Source of the DNA: an uncultured Treponema sp.
GTDB taxonomy: Bacteria > Spirochaetota > Spirochaetia > Treponematales > Treponemataceae
Assembly: GCA_937890485.1 (NCBI GenBank)
Contig: CALBXN010000062.1
Span: 1 to 13,065, forward strand
Direction: 5' to 3'
Length of the DNA stretch: 13,065 bases
Below the pieces are notes generated by a model. That model had not been told where the DNA came from. It worked only from the letters and a program-made list of their open reading frames with translations, and ran no database searches. Numbering within the stretch: the stretch's first letter is position 1; every line of letters begins with the position of its first letter. Of this stretch, positions 1 through 7,794 are shown piece by piece. A program made the translations under genes and the position numbers.

Positions 1-716
1 CAGGCTCAACTCAATCTCACTGGGAATTAGATCCAGGTGATTTAGCTCCTGCATACGCATATCTTTTAACTCATCCAGGTTATCCTTGTGTAGCATGGCA
101 ACACTATTTTACAGGAAACGGAAATCAATATAAAGCAAATAATAGTGTTCAAGGAACAGGATATAATTTAAGACAACATATTGATCATCTTATCAATCTC
201 AGAAAATCAATGGGAATTGGTTATGATAGTGCTATCGAAGTTTGGAAAGCAGAACAAAATATCTATGTTGCAAAAATCACAGGAACAAAAGGTTCTATAG
301 TTGTTAAAATTGGTGGACAAGACTATAATCCTGGTTCTGGATATACAGATAATTATTCTGGTGTAAACTTTGCAATCTGGACAAGTTCTTCATCATCAAC
401 TGGTTCTTCAACAGGAACAACAACTACTTCTACAACTGTAAAATTCACAAATAATATGAACTGGTCACCAGTTTATGCATATTTCTTCAACTCTAAAGGA
501 ACTGTAGGAAAATCTTGGCCAGGAACCAAAATGACTTCTATGGGAAGAAATGAATATAACGAACCAGTTTTCAAAGTAACTATTCCTAGTGGTGCAACAC
601 ACGTAATTTTTACAAATGGTTCAAAACAAACAGTAGATATTAAATTGACAGGAGCAGAAGGATATTATCTTACAGGTTCAACCGTTTTAGGCAAATATAA
701 TGTAGGAACTTGGTAA
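1..716 (+). CDS. Alpha-amylase (GH13) with C-terminal CBM26, 3' part only
   Basis: The reading frame is open from the window edge (first full codon at 3), so this is the last 237 codons of a longer gene. Residues 1-69 of the fragment (GSTQSHWELDP, AYAYLLTHPGYPCVAWQHYF) match the stretch just after the fourth conserved GH13 region, where the catalytic Asp of the NHDTGSTQ-type motif lies just outside the window. A small beta domain C follows (about 70-125), then a Ser/Thr-rich linker (about 126-144) and a CBM26 starch-binding module (about 145-237; NWSPVYAYFF, SWPGTKM, HVIFTNG). The arrangement resembles maltotetraose-forming and plant-type amylases from memory, but the product cannot be deduced from this part. 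It should hydrolyse alpha-1,4 bonds of starch outside the cell. Signal peptide and catalytic residues are not in view. A strong terminator follows. Confidence 0.9.
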   Translation, partial: GSTQSHWELDPGDLAPAYAYLLTHPGYPCVAWQHYFTGNGNQYKANNSVQGTGYNLRQHIDHLINLRKSMGIGYDSAIEVWKAEQNIYVAKITGTKGSIVVKIGGQDYNPGSGYTDNYSGVNFAIWTSSSSSTGSSTGTTTTSTTVKFTNNMNWSPVYAYFFNSKGTVGKSWPGTKMTSMGRNEYNEPVFKVTIPSGATHVIFTNGSKQTVDIKLTGAEGYYLTGSTVLGKYNVGTW

Positions 717-782
717 AATTTCTCTTTGCTTATGATGTAAAAATTAGGCCGAAGAAAAATTTTAAGAATGTATGAATATAAT

Positions 783-819
783 CCTCTTTAGGTTCTATTA
801 CCTAAAGGGGATTTTTTTT
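783..819 (+). terminator. Intrinsic terminator of the first amylase gene
   Basis: An 11-bp stem pairs 783-793 with 800-810 (one U-G pair), with a six-base loop (794-799). It is followed by an A and then eight T (812-819). It lies 66 bases after the stop codon, so the first amylase gene ends its transcript here and the next gene needs its own promoter. Confidence 0.88.
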
Positions 820-930
820 ATTTAATAGTTATTAATGAAATTAATATATGTGATGTTTTAGATATTTTAGAGTTTTTGTTGAATATTTCATAAAATTGTT
901 AAAAAAAAACATTTTTTGTAAAAATTTTGT

Positions 931-959
931 TTGCTTTATTGCAATATGTGTCGTAAAAT
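931..959 (+). promoter_or_regulatory. Putative sigma70-type promoter for the 1086-5234 gene
   Basis: TTGCTT (931-936), a 17-base spacer and TAAAAT (954-959) give a fair housekeeping promoter match. Alternating A and T tracts lie just upstream (A9 at 901-909, T6 at 912-917), which could act as a curved or UP-type element. The rest of the 369-base gap (717-1085) holds the terminator, very AT-rich sequence, and a ribosome-binding site at 1075-1081. I see no gene in it. Start site and regulators are not established. Confidence 0.45.
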
Positions 960-1085
960 ATAACTATTAGTTTTTTTATTTGTTAGTCATCATTGTCTTT
1001 TCTTTTCAAAAAACAAATCAATCAAATTTATTTTATTTATTAATAACTAAACTAGAGTGAATTGCTTTATGTTTAAGGAGGAGTT

Positions 1086-4000
1086 ATGAAAAAATTTTGG
1101 TTATCAATATTATTTATATTGATAAGTGTAACAACTTTCACAGTGTTAGGTTGTAAAGATCCTACCATTCCAGAGGGTGGAGGTAATGGAGGCGGTTCAG
1201 TTGAGAAACCTGATAACAATAAACCTGATGATGACCAAAATCCTAGTGATGAAGAGCCTGTTGCTCCTATAGCTACTTATTCTGTTAGATTTTTGTATGA
1301 TGAAAGTACAAAGGTTTGTGAAGATGTAACAGATAAAAAAGTAGGAGAAAAAATTAATTTACCAGCTGTAAAAGAAATTGCAGATAAAGGTTTTTCTGGT
1401 TGGTATTTAACTTCAACAATTAGTAGTTCAATTGTAACAAGTGAAAGTACAGGTGGTGTATATTCTGTAAATGCTGATGATGCTAAAAATGGAGTTATAA
1501 ACCTCTATGCTCTTTATTACGATTTAGATAAAGAAATTCCTGTAACAGCAATTAAAATTCAAAATGAAAATAGTGTAGATTTATCAAAATTAGATATCGG
1601 ACAATCTGCAACTTTTAGTGTTGTATACGAGCCAAGTGATGCAACTACAAAACCTGCAGTGAACTGGACTGTTTCTGATGATTCTGTTTTGGATATTTTT
1701 ATTTCAAATGGAAAAGCAACTGTTACTGCTAAAAAAGTAGGAACATCAACAGTAAATGCTGTTCTTTCAACAGAGCCTACTATAACAGATAGTGTTTCTG
1801 CAACAGTTATAAAGTCTTTATTAAGCTTAAATGTTGCAAAATCAACAGATTATGACACCGCTTCTCCAAGTTTTACAGCAACTGCTAGATATTCAGATAA
1901 TTCAACAGAAGATGTAACATCACAAGCAACATGGAATTCTAGTGATACAAGTGTTGCTACTGTTTCTGCTGGTGTTGTTACTTTAAAAGCTGCTGGTGAA
2001 ACAACAATTTCTGTATCTTACTCATACGCCGGTGTAACAAAATCTGGCGAAAATCAAATTATAACTGTAAAATCAACAGGTGGAACAACAACTAAATATG
2101 TAGTTTACTTTGATTCAACTTATGGCGAAGTTCAAGGTGGCGGATATTTATATGCATGGAAATCCGGTAGTCCAGACCCTTTTGGTGAATGGCCAGGTAA
2201 AGAGATGTCTAAAACCACTGCTGGTGATGCATATTATTATATAGTTGATAGTTTTGAAGGTTTTAGTGGAATTGTTTTCCATAATAATAAGGGAACAAAA
2301 ACACCTGATGTAACTACATTCCCAACTGGTGCAGGTCATTGGATATATAAATGGGATAATGGTTGGGGTTGGTTCCCATATACAAATGAACCTGTTTCTG
2401 TTCCAGGTTCTTCAGGTGGATCTCTTTCTGGAGATGTAACTGTAGAACCAGATGATCCTATAGTAAGTCCTGATGAACCAGATAGTCCTGATGAACCAGA
2501 TGATCCTGATGCTCCTGGTGTTACAGATAAAATTATTCTTCATGCTTATGATTATATAAATGTATATACTTTTGGAACTTCAAATGAATCTCTTAATCAG
2601 AAACATACTCCAATGATTCAAGAAGGTGATACTAAGTGGTATACTGCTACATTAAATGTAACAAGTGCTTCCATTATTTTTACAAAATCTGTTGGTGGGT
2701 GGACAGAACAAACAGGTGATCTTACAAGAACAGCAGGTGAATGGTGGTATAAAAATGGTACTTGGACAGACTATAATCCAGATGACACAGTTGTACCAGA
2801 AATTATTAAATTTACAGCAGATAAAACAGGAACTATTACTGGAAATATTACATTCACAGTATCTGCAACAGATAACTTAAGATTAGCAACTGCTAAATTC
2901 TATTGTGATGAAAAACAGATTGGTTCTGTAAAAATGAGTTCAACTAGTGATACTCAATCTTTTGCATGGGATTCTCGTTATTCATCAAATGGAACTCACA
3001 CAATAAAAGTTATAGTTTCTGATGTTTCTGATAATACTGTAGAAAAAACTCTTTCTATAACAACTCAAAATGAAAACTTGCCACCTATCCCATCTTTCAG
3101 TGGTGCAACACAAGCAAGTTTTGGTGATGTAAAAACATATACAAGTACATCAACAGATCCAAATGGAGGAACTATTGATTCATATTCATGGTCTGTAACA
3201 GGCGGTGCAACTATTGAAGGTTCTGCAACAAGTGCATCTGTAGAAATTAAATTCCCTGAAACAGAAACAACTTGTGTTATTACATTAGTAGTAACAGATA
3301 ATGAAGGTGGAGATGCAACAGTATCAAAAGAAGTAAAGGTTAAAAAGAATACTCGAACAGACTTCCGTGAAGAAACAATTTACTTCTTGATGACAACTCG
3401 TTTCTATGATGGTGATCCTACAAATAACCAATATTCTTGGGACGAAGGTGGAGATTATCTAAAGAAAACAGCAGGTGACTATGCTTGGCGTGGTGACTTT
3501 GCTGGTATCATCGAAAAACTTGACTATATTAAAGCTCTTGGATTTAGTGCAATTTGGATTACTCCAGTTGTAGAAAATTCATCTGGTATCGATTATCACG
3601 GATATCATGCTTCAGACTTTAGTACAGTTGATCCTCGTTATGCACGAAAAGGAGAAGATCCTATGGTTGCATACCAAGAATTGATTGATGCTTGTCATGC
3701 TAAGGGAATCAAAGTTATCCAAGATATTGTATTGAACCATACAGGAAACTTTGGTGAAGCAGGTTTGTTCAAAATGTTCGATACAAGAAAAACTGGTGTT
3801 AATGAAAATGGACATACAAACTTTGTAACAATTGATGAAAATGGTGGATATGGTTATAGAGCTTTCGAAAAAGCACTTGCAGGAAGAGATTATGATGAAT
3901 TAGCTGGCGGTGTTCAGTATGATACTCGTATCAATGCTATGAAAGAAGATACAAATGATACTGACTTCATTTATCATCATGCAAAAATGATTGATTGGAA

Positions 4001-5234
4001 CAGTGAAAATTGTCAGCTTGGTCAGATGGCAGGAGATTGTGTAGACTTAAATACAGAAAATCCAACTGTTTATAATTACTTAATTAATTGCTATAACAAC
4101 TATATTAGTATGGGTGTTGATGGATTCCGTATTGATACTGTAAAACATATTTCTCGTTTGACATTCAATAAAACATTCTTGCCTGCTTTCCGTCAAACAG
4201 GTGGAGATAATTTCTTCATGTTTGGTGAAACTTGTGCAAGATATCGTGGTAGATGGAATGAAGGTGTTCCAGCTCTTTCTCCATCATTCTACACATGGAA
4301 AGAAACTGAAAACTTTAATTGGAGTGATTCTGATCATAGAATAAACTCTGCTTCTGCTTCTGCTCATTTTGAAAAATATAAGAGTAGTTTTAATCCTCCA
4401 AAAAATTCAATTGCTAACCACAAATTGAACGGAAATAATTATCATACTCCAGATTACTCAAAACGTTCTTATCTTGACCAAATTGACTTCCCAATGCACT
4501 GGGCATTCAATGACACAAATGATGCATTTCATACAGCTCTAGGACAAGATGATGACTATAATGATGCAACATGGAATGTAACTTATGTTGATAGTCACGA
4601 CTATGCTCCTGATCATGCACCAGAAGATCAACGTTTTACAGGTTATTGGCCAGACAAACTTAACTTGATGTTCACTTTCCGTGGTATTCCATGTATTTAT
4701 TATGGTTCTGAAATTGAATTCAAGAAAGGAATGCCTATTGATCCTGCTAATACAAGAACTTCTCTTGAAAATTCAGGTCGTGCTTACTTAGGAACACATC
4801 TTGAAGGAACAGTTACTGCAACAGATTATGGTGAATATACAGCTTCTGGAGAAGTTGCTAATACATTGAATCATGATTTGGCACAACATATTATTCGTTT
4901 GAATAAAATCCGTCGTGCAGTTCCTGCTTTACAAAAAGGACAATATTCAACAGAGGGATGTAGTGGTTCTATCGCATTTAAGCGAAGATTTACAGATGCA
5001 GAAACTGGTGTAGACAGTTTTGTTCTTGTTGCAATAAATGGTGGTGCTACTTTCTCTGGAGTACCAAATGGAACTTATGTTGATTTGATTACTGGTACTA
5101 AAAAAACTGGTTCTACAATTACAACAGATTCAATTGGATTAGGTAATATGCGCGTATATGTACTTCAGAACGATACAGCAAATGATTATGGAGCAACAGG
5201 TAAAATCGGTAAAGACGGTGCATATCTAAAATAA
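1086..5234 (+). CDS. Multimodular GH13 amylase-family lipoprotein with two CBM26-type modules
   Basis: ATG follows AAGGAGG at 1075-1081. A KK-plus-hydrophobic signal peptide ends in a lipobox (VLGC), so Cys23 is the likely lipidated residue. Domains in order: Gly/Asp/Pro spacer (24-60); InlB-type repeat (about 64-145, FSGWYLT...INLYALY); two Big_2 Ig domains (about 150-330); CBM26-like module (336-435); Asp-Pro-Glu linker (436-479); second CBM26 (480-567, AYDY...GEWWYKNGTW); Ig-like domain (about 570-660); PKD-like domain (665-755); GH13 catalytic domain from 760, then a C-terminal beta domain. All four GH13 motifs are present: DIVLNH (D880, H885), GVDGFRIDTVKH (nucleophile D1017), FGETC (acid/base E1048) and VDSHD (D1172). 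It should be an active endo-acting alpha-glucanase anchored at the cell surface. Whether it cuts alpha-1,4 or alpha-1,6 bonds cannot be told. No T-run terminator follows, so read-through into the next lipoprotein gene is possible. Confidence 0.93.
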   Translation: MKKFWLSILFILISVTTFTVLGCKDPTIPEGGGNGGGSVEKPDNNKPDDDQNPSDEEPVAPIATYSVRFLYDESTKVCEDVTDKKVGEKINLPAVKEIADKGFSGWYLTSTISSSIVTSESTGGVYSVNADDAKNGVINLYALYYDLDKEIPVTAIKIQNENSVDLSKLDIGQSATFSVVYEPSDATTKPAVNWTVSDDSVLDIFISNGKATVTAKKVGTSTVNAVLSTEPTITDSVSATVIKSLLSLNVAKSTDYDTASPSFTATARYSDNSTEDVTSQATWNSSDTSVATVSAGVVTLKAAGETTISVSYSYAGVTKSGENQIITVKSTGGTTTKYVVYFDSTYGEVQGGGYLYAWKSGSPDPFGEWPGKEMSKTTAGDAYYYIVDSFEGFSGIVFHNNKGTKTPDVTTFPTGAGHWIYKWDNGWGWFPYTNEPVSVPGSSGGSLSGDVTVEPDDPIVSPDEPDSPDEPDDPDAPGVTDKIILHAYDYINVYTFGTSNESLNQKHTPMIQEGDTKWYTATLNVTSASIIFTKSVGGWTEQTGDLTRTAGEWWYKNGTWTDYNPDDTVVPEIIKFTADKTGTITGNITFTVSATDNLRLATAKFYCDEKQIGSVKMSSTSDTQSFAWDSRYSSNGTHTIKVIVSDVSDNTVEKTLSITTQNENLPPIPSFSGATQASFGDVKTYTSTSTDPNGGTIDSYSWSVTGGATIEGSATSASVEIKFPETETTCVITLVVTDNEGGDATVSKEVKVKKNTRTDFREETIYFLMTTRFYDGDPTNNQYSWDEGGDYLKKTAGDYAWRGDFAGIIEKLDYIKALGFSAIWITPVVENSSGIDYHGYHASDFSTVDPRYARKGEDPMVAYQELIDACHAKGIKVIQDIVLNHTGNFGEAGLFKMFDTRKTGVNENGHTNFVTIDENGGYGYRAFEKALAGRDYDELAGGVQYDTRINAMKEDTNDTDFIYHHAKMIDWNSENCQLGQMAGDCVDLNTENPTVYNYLINCYNNYISMGVDGFRIDTVKHISRLTFNKTFLPAFRQTGGDNFFMFGETCARYRGRWNEGVPALSPSFYTWKETENFNWSDSDHRINSASASAHFEKYKSSFNPPKNSIANHKLNGNNYHTPDYSKRSYLDQIDFPMHWAFNDTNDAFHTALGQDDDYNDATWNVTYVDSHDYAPDHAPEDQRFTGYWPDKLNLMFTFRGIPCIYYGSEIEFKKGMPIDPANTRTSLENSGRAYLGTHLEGTVTATDYGEYTASGEVANTLNHDLAQHIIRLNKIRRAVPALQKGQYSTEGCSGSIAFKRRFTDAETGVDSFVLVAINGGATFSGVPNGTYVDLITGTKKTGSTITTDSIGLGNMRVYVLQNDTANDYGATGKIGKDGAYLK

Positions 5235-5262
5235 TTTTTTAATATCATACATAAAAGGGGGA

Positions 5263-5297
5263 ATAAAGAACTGCTCTGAACAAGGGCAGTTCTTTAT
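5263..5297 (+). promoter_or_regulatory. Strong leader hairpin just upstream of the TTG start
   Basis: A perfect 12-bp inverted repeat (5263-5274 with 5286-5297) can be extended by U-G, C-G and U-A pairs to 15 bp, with a five-base loop GAACA (5278-5282). It is not followed by a T run, so it is a poor intrinsic terminator. It ends ten bases before the start codon of the downstream lipoprotein, and a G-rich AAAAGGGGGA lies directly before its left arm. It could control translation, stabilise the mRNA 5' end or act as a processing site. Function is inference. Confidence 0.6.
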
Positions 5298-5301
5298 GTA
5301 A
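5296..5301 (+). other. ATG-TAA start-stop pair in frame 12 bases before the TTG start
   Basis: The hairpin's right arm runs directly into ATG TAA, in the same frame as the TTG start at 5308. AAGGG at 5282-5286 sits nine bases upstream of this ATG, a reasonable ribosome-binding spacing, but it is mostly inside the stem. This could be a minimal upstream reading frame or a chance ATG. It is present identically at 7783-7788. Confidence 0.35.
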
Positions 5302-5307
5302 AGAGAA

Positions 5308-7695
5308 TTGAAGAAAATACTATTAACAATGTTAAGCTTACTGATGATAGTAAGTTTTGTTTTTGTAGGATGTAAGGATCCAGAAATTCCGCAAGGACCA
5401 ACCGGCGGAACAGAGACACCTGAAAAACCAGGAGATACAAATAAACCAGAAGTAACTTACACAGTTAAGTTTTATTATTCAGATGAAAGTAGTGCTGGAA
5501 AAGATGTAACAGGCAAGAAAGCAGGCGAAGTAGTAACTTTACCAACAATAAGTGAAAAAGCAAATAAAACTTTTTCAGGTTGGTATTTAACAAAAACAGC
5601 CACAGGGAATGCAGTATCCTCAAGTTTAAGTGGAGGAAAATACACAGTAAAAGCAGCAGATGCAAAAGAAGGAATTATAAAACTCTATGCAGTTTATATA
5701 GAAAATTCCTCAGCAATAGAAGTTGTATCAATAAGTGTAAGCCCAACTACAGTATCAAATTTACAAGTAGGCAGTACACAACAATTAACAGTAAGCTATA
5801 ATCCAGTGGATGCAAATGTGGGCAATTCAGTAACCTGGAAATCAAGTTCAGAAAGTGTGGCCACAGTAGACGGGAATGGATTAGTAAAAGCAGTGTCAGC
5901 AGGGAATGCTGTAATTACAGTAACATCAGCAAATGGCAAAAGCACAACTGTAAATGTAACAGTAGTGCCAAAACCAAAAGTATTGTTAAGCGTAGAATTA
6001 GGCAAGACAAATGACACAACCTTTACAGCAACAGCAAAATATGATGATAGTACAACAGAAGAAGTAACAAACACATCAAGTTGGGTCTCAACAAATACAA
6101 GTGTAGCAACAGTAAATAATGGAGTAGTAGAAGTAGTAGGAGAGGGAACCACAGAAATAAGTGCAATTTATACATACAATGGCGTAACCAAAGAAACAGG
6201 TTCAGCTACAATTGTTTCAAAAGCCAATCTTTCAAGTGGGAATGCACTTGTAGTATACATGCTATCAAGTTATGGCGAAGTTCAAGGTGGTGGAAATTTA
6301 TATGCATGGAAGGGGGATTCAAATCCATATGGATCATGGCCTGGCTCAAAAATGACATTAACCAGTGATTCAGCCGCATATTATTTTGTTATTGAAGATT
6401 CTTCTAAAATAGAAAATTTAATTATTAATAATAATTCTAAACAAACAGGCAATATGTCTCTACCAGCATCATCTGGACATTGGTTGTGTTGGCATGATGG
6501 TTCAGATTGGGCCTGGAAAGAATATGATGGTGTTTTAGCAGATGTAGGTGAACCAGACGGAACATTCTCTGTAACAGTTACAATGCCTAGTGTTCAGGAA
6601 CCAGAACCAGAGGAACCTGACAATCCTGTAATTCCAGACGATCCAATCGTTCCTGATGAACCAGATGAGCCAATCGTTCCAGACGATCCTGTTGAACCTT
6701 CAGATCCAATCGTTACTGATTATTACTGGACAAACAAAGATGGTGCTGTTGGAAAAAATAAAACAATTACAATTGATGGTGATTCAAGTGATTGGACAGA
6801 AGATATGAAAATTGTACAAAACATGGCAAATGATGATCCTCGTGTATATTGCCCTTGGGCTATGCATGAAATGCCAATTGACTTATATTCTCTTTATGCA
6901 GCATGGGATAACGATAATCTTTATCTAATGTTTGAGTTTACAAATGTTCAAGATATTGTGGCTACAGGAGATAGAGATCCTTTGTATAACGATTTGACTT
7001 CTGCTAATCTTCCTATTTTCTTAGCATTCAATACTGGAGCTTCAAAATCTGGTAATGGAAAAATGGATGCAAGTGGAGCAACCTTATGGGGCTCAGGTAC
7101 AACATGGGATATGGCTGGGGGAATTGATACTGTTATTGTAAATTCAACTAAATTTAATAATGGAAACTGGATTTATAAAGTTAATTCTAGTGGATATTTG
7201 GAAGAATTTGCTGGTGCAATGGGTGAAACAGACACAGTTTATACTAATGGAAATAACAGAAAGGGTTCTGGAAAAGGTAAAACAACAGGTATAAATTGGG
7301 CAAGAGATCAAGGTATTGCTAGTAAATCAATTTATGGTATCAGAGCTGTTGGAGGAGAATTAGCAGGACGAATTGCTGGAGATACAGAAGAAGCAACATC
7401 AGCAAATGTGGTTGATTTTAATACATTAGGTCATGATAGTGATACTTATGATCTTTGTTATGAAGTTTCTATTCCTTTTTCACAACTTGGAATTACTAAA
7501 GAAACTCTTACATCTAAGGGAATAGGAGTTTCAGTTATTGGAACCATGGGATTGTCAGCAATGGATTGTCTTCCTTGGTGTAATACTATGATTGATGTTG
7601 CTGCAGATCCTTATTCACAAGATGGTTCTACTTCTGCAGAAAAGGATGATAGTGACAGTATTACAACTCCATTAGCTCGTATTGGTAAAATGTAA
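5308..7695 (+). CDS. Starch-binding lipoprotein with CBM26 and CBM9/DOMON-like C-terminal domain, no GH13 domain
   Basis: Start TTG is chosen because it gives MKKILLTM..., the basic start of a signal peptide. The next in-frame ATG (residue 8) would lose both Lys, and the upstream in-frame ATG is followed at once by TAA. Lipobox FVGC makes Cys22 the probable lipid anchor. Domains: Pro/Thr/Gly spacer (23-48), InlB-type repeat (49-135), two Big_2 Ig domains (137-221, 223-303), CBM26-like module (312-408, YGEVQGGGNLYAWK), Asp-Pro-Glu linker (409-471), then a C-terminal domain (472-795) with IDGDSSDWTED and LYAAWDNDNLYLMFEF, the style of CBM9/DOMON-like beta-sandwiches. No GH13 motif is present, so I infer a non-catalytic surface binding protein that captures starch for its neighbours. 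The ribosome-binding site is weak. Residues 1-302 match the next lipoprotein except at 287. Confidence 0.88.
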   Translation: MKKILLTMLSLLMIVSFVFVGCKDPEIPQGPTGGTETPEKPGDTNKPEVTYTVKFYYSDESSAGKDVTGKKAGEVVTLPTISEKANKTFSGWYLTKTATGNAVSSSLSGGKYTVKAADAKEGIIKLYAVYIENSSAIEVVSISVSPTTVSNLQVGSTQQLTVSYNPVDANVGNSVTWKSSSESVATVDGNGLVKAVSAGNAVITVTSANGKSTTVNVTVVPKPKVLLSVELGKTNDTTFTATAKYDDSTTEEVTNTSSWVSTNTSVATVNNGVVEVVGEGTTEISAIYTYNGVTKETGSATIVSKANLSSGNALVVYMLSSYGEVQGGGNLYAWKGDSNPYGSWPGSKMTLTSDSAAYYFVIEDSSKIENLIINNNSKQTGNMSLPASSGHWLCWHDGSDWAWKEYDGVLADVGEPDGTFSVTVTMPSVQEPEPEEPDNPVIPDDPIVPDEPDEPIVPDDPVEPSDPIVTDYYWTNKDGAVGKNKTITIDGDSSDWTEDMKIVQNMANDDPRVYCPWAMHEMPIDLYSLYAAWDNDNLYLMFEFTNVQDIVATGDRDPLYNDLTSANLPIFLAFNTGASKSGNGKMDASGATLWGSGTTWDMAGGIDTVIVNSTKFNNGNWIYKVNSSGYLEEFAGAMGETDTVYTNGNNRKGSGKGKTTGINWARDQGIASKSIYGIRAVGGELAGRIAGDTEEATSANVVDFNTLGHDSDTYDLCYEVSIPFSQLGITKETLTSKGIGVSVIGTMGLSAMDCLPWCNTMIDVAADPYSQDGSTSAEKDDSDSITTPLARIGKM
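6595..6714 (+). repeat. Degenerate CCAGANGATCC-type repeats encoding a Pro-Asp-Glu linker
   Basis: The linker between the CBM26 and the C-terminal domain is built from iterations of PDDP, PDEP and IVP units, with closely repeated DNA words such as CCAGACGATCC and CCAATCGTTCC. Similar linkers occur at 2445-2520 and 9112-9174. They act as flexible, acidic spacers and could change length by slippage. Confidence 0.7.
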
Positions 7696-7703
7696 TTTAT
7701 TTT

Positions 7704-7731
7704 AAGGCTGTCTCAAGGAGTCAGCCTTTTT
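7704..7731 (+). terminator. Intrinsic terminator after the CBM26/CBM9-like lipoprotein gene
   Basis: AAGGCTG (7704-7710) pairs with CAGCCTT (7722-7728), with a small extra helix possible inside the loop (7712-7714 with 7718-7720), and a run of five T (7727-7731). It starts eight bases after the stop codon. The next lipoprotein gene is only 63 bases further on, so that gene needs a promoter in the short gap or depends on read-through. Confidence 0.75.
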
Positions 7732-7749
7732 GTAAAAATAAAAGGGGGA

Positions 7750-7784
7750 ATAAAGAACTGCTCTGAACAAGGGCAGTTCTTTAT
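7750..7784 (+). promoter_or_regulatory. Leader hairpin, second copy
   Basis: Identical to the hairpin at 5263-5297: a 12-bp perfect stem extendable to 15 bp with a GAACA loop, ending ten bases before the TTG start at 7795. Here it follows a true terminator (7704-7731) by about 20 bases, so it is unlikely to be needed for terminating the upstream transcript. That favours a role in the downstream leader. Confidence 0.6.
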
Positions 7785-7788
7785 GTAA
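7783..7788 (+). other. ATG-TAA start-stop pair, second copy
   Basis: Same arrangement as at 5296-5301: ATG immediately followed by TAA, in frame with the TTG start twelve bases downstream. Its presence in both copies reflects the recent duplication, not independent conservation. Confidence 0.35.
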
Positions 7789-7794
7789 AGAGAA

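Larger units (their letters stand above)
5251..6212 (+). repeat. 962-bp direct repeat, copy 1 (leader + anchor/stalk cassette)
   Basis: This stretch recurs at 7738-8699, offset by 2487 bases. The only mismatch I found is T6167 versus G8654 (Ile287 versus Ser287). Identity begins at ATAAAAGGGGG in the leader, about 57 bases before the start codon, and ends in the Ile302 codon at the end of the second Big_2 domain. Synonymous sites are also identical, which means very recent duplication or gene conversion. Confidence 0.95.

Noticed and set aside
2148..2339. Short minus-strand frame inside the first lipoprotein gene
   Set aside because: It is antisense to a conserved CBM26 module and shows no recognisable protein features.
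5263..5297. Hairpin read as the intrinsic terminator of the 1086-5234 gene
   Set aside because: No T run follows the stem, and the same hairpin occurs at 7750-7784 behind a genuine terminator, so it belongs with the downstream genes.
5796..6152. 118-codon open frame on the minus strand, and its copy at 8283-8639
   Set aside because: It lies opposite a well-supported coding region, has low-complexity Val/Thr composition, and appears twice only because the underlying DNA is duplicated.
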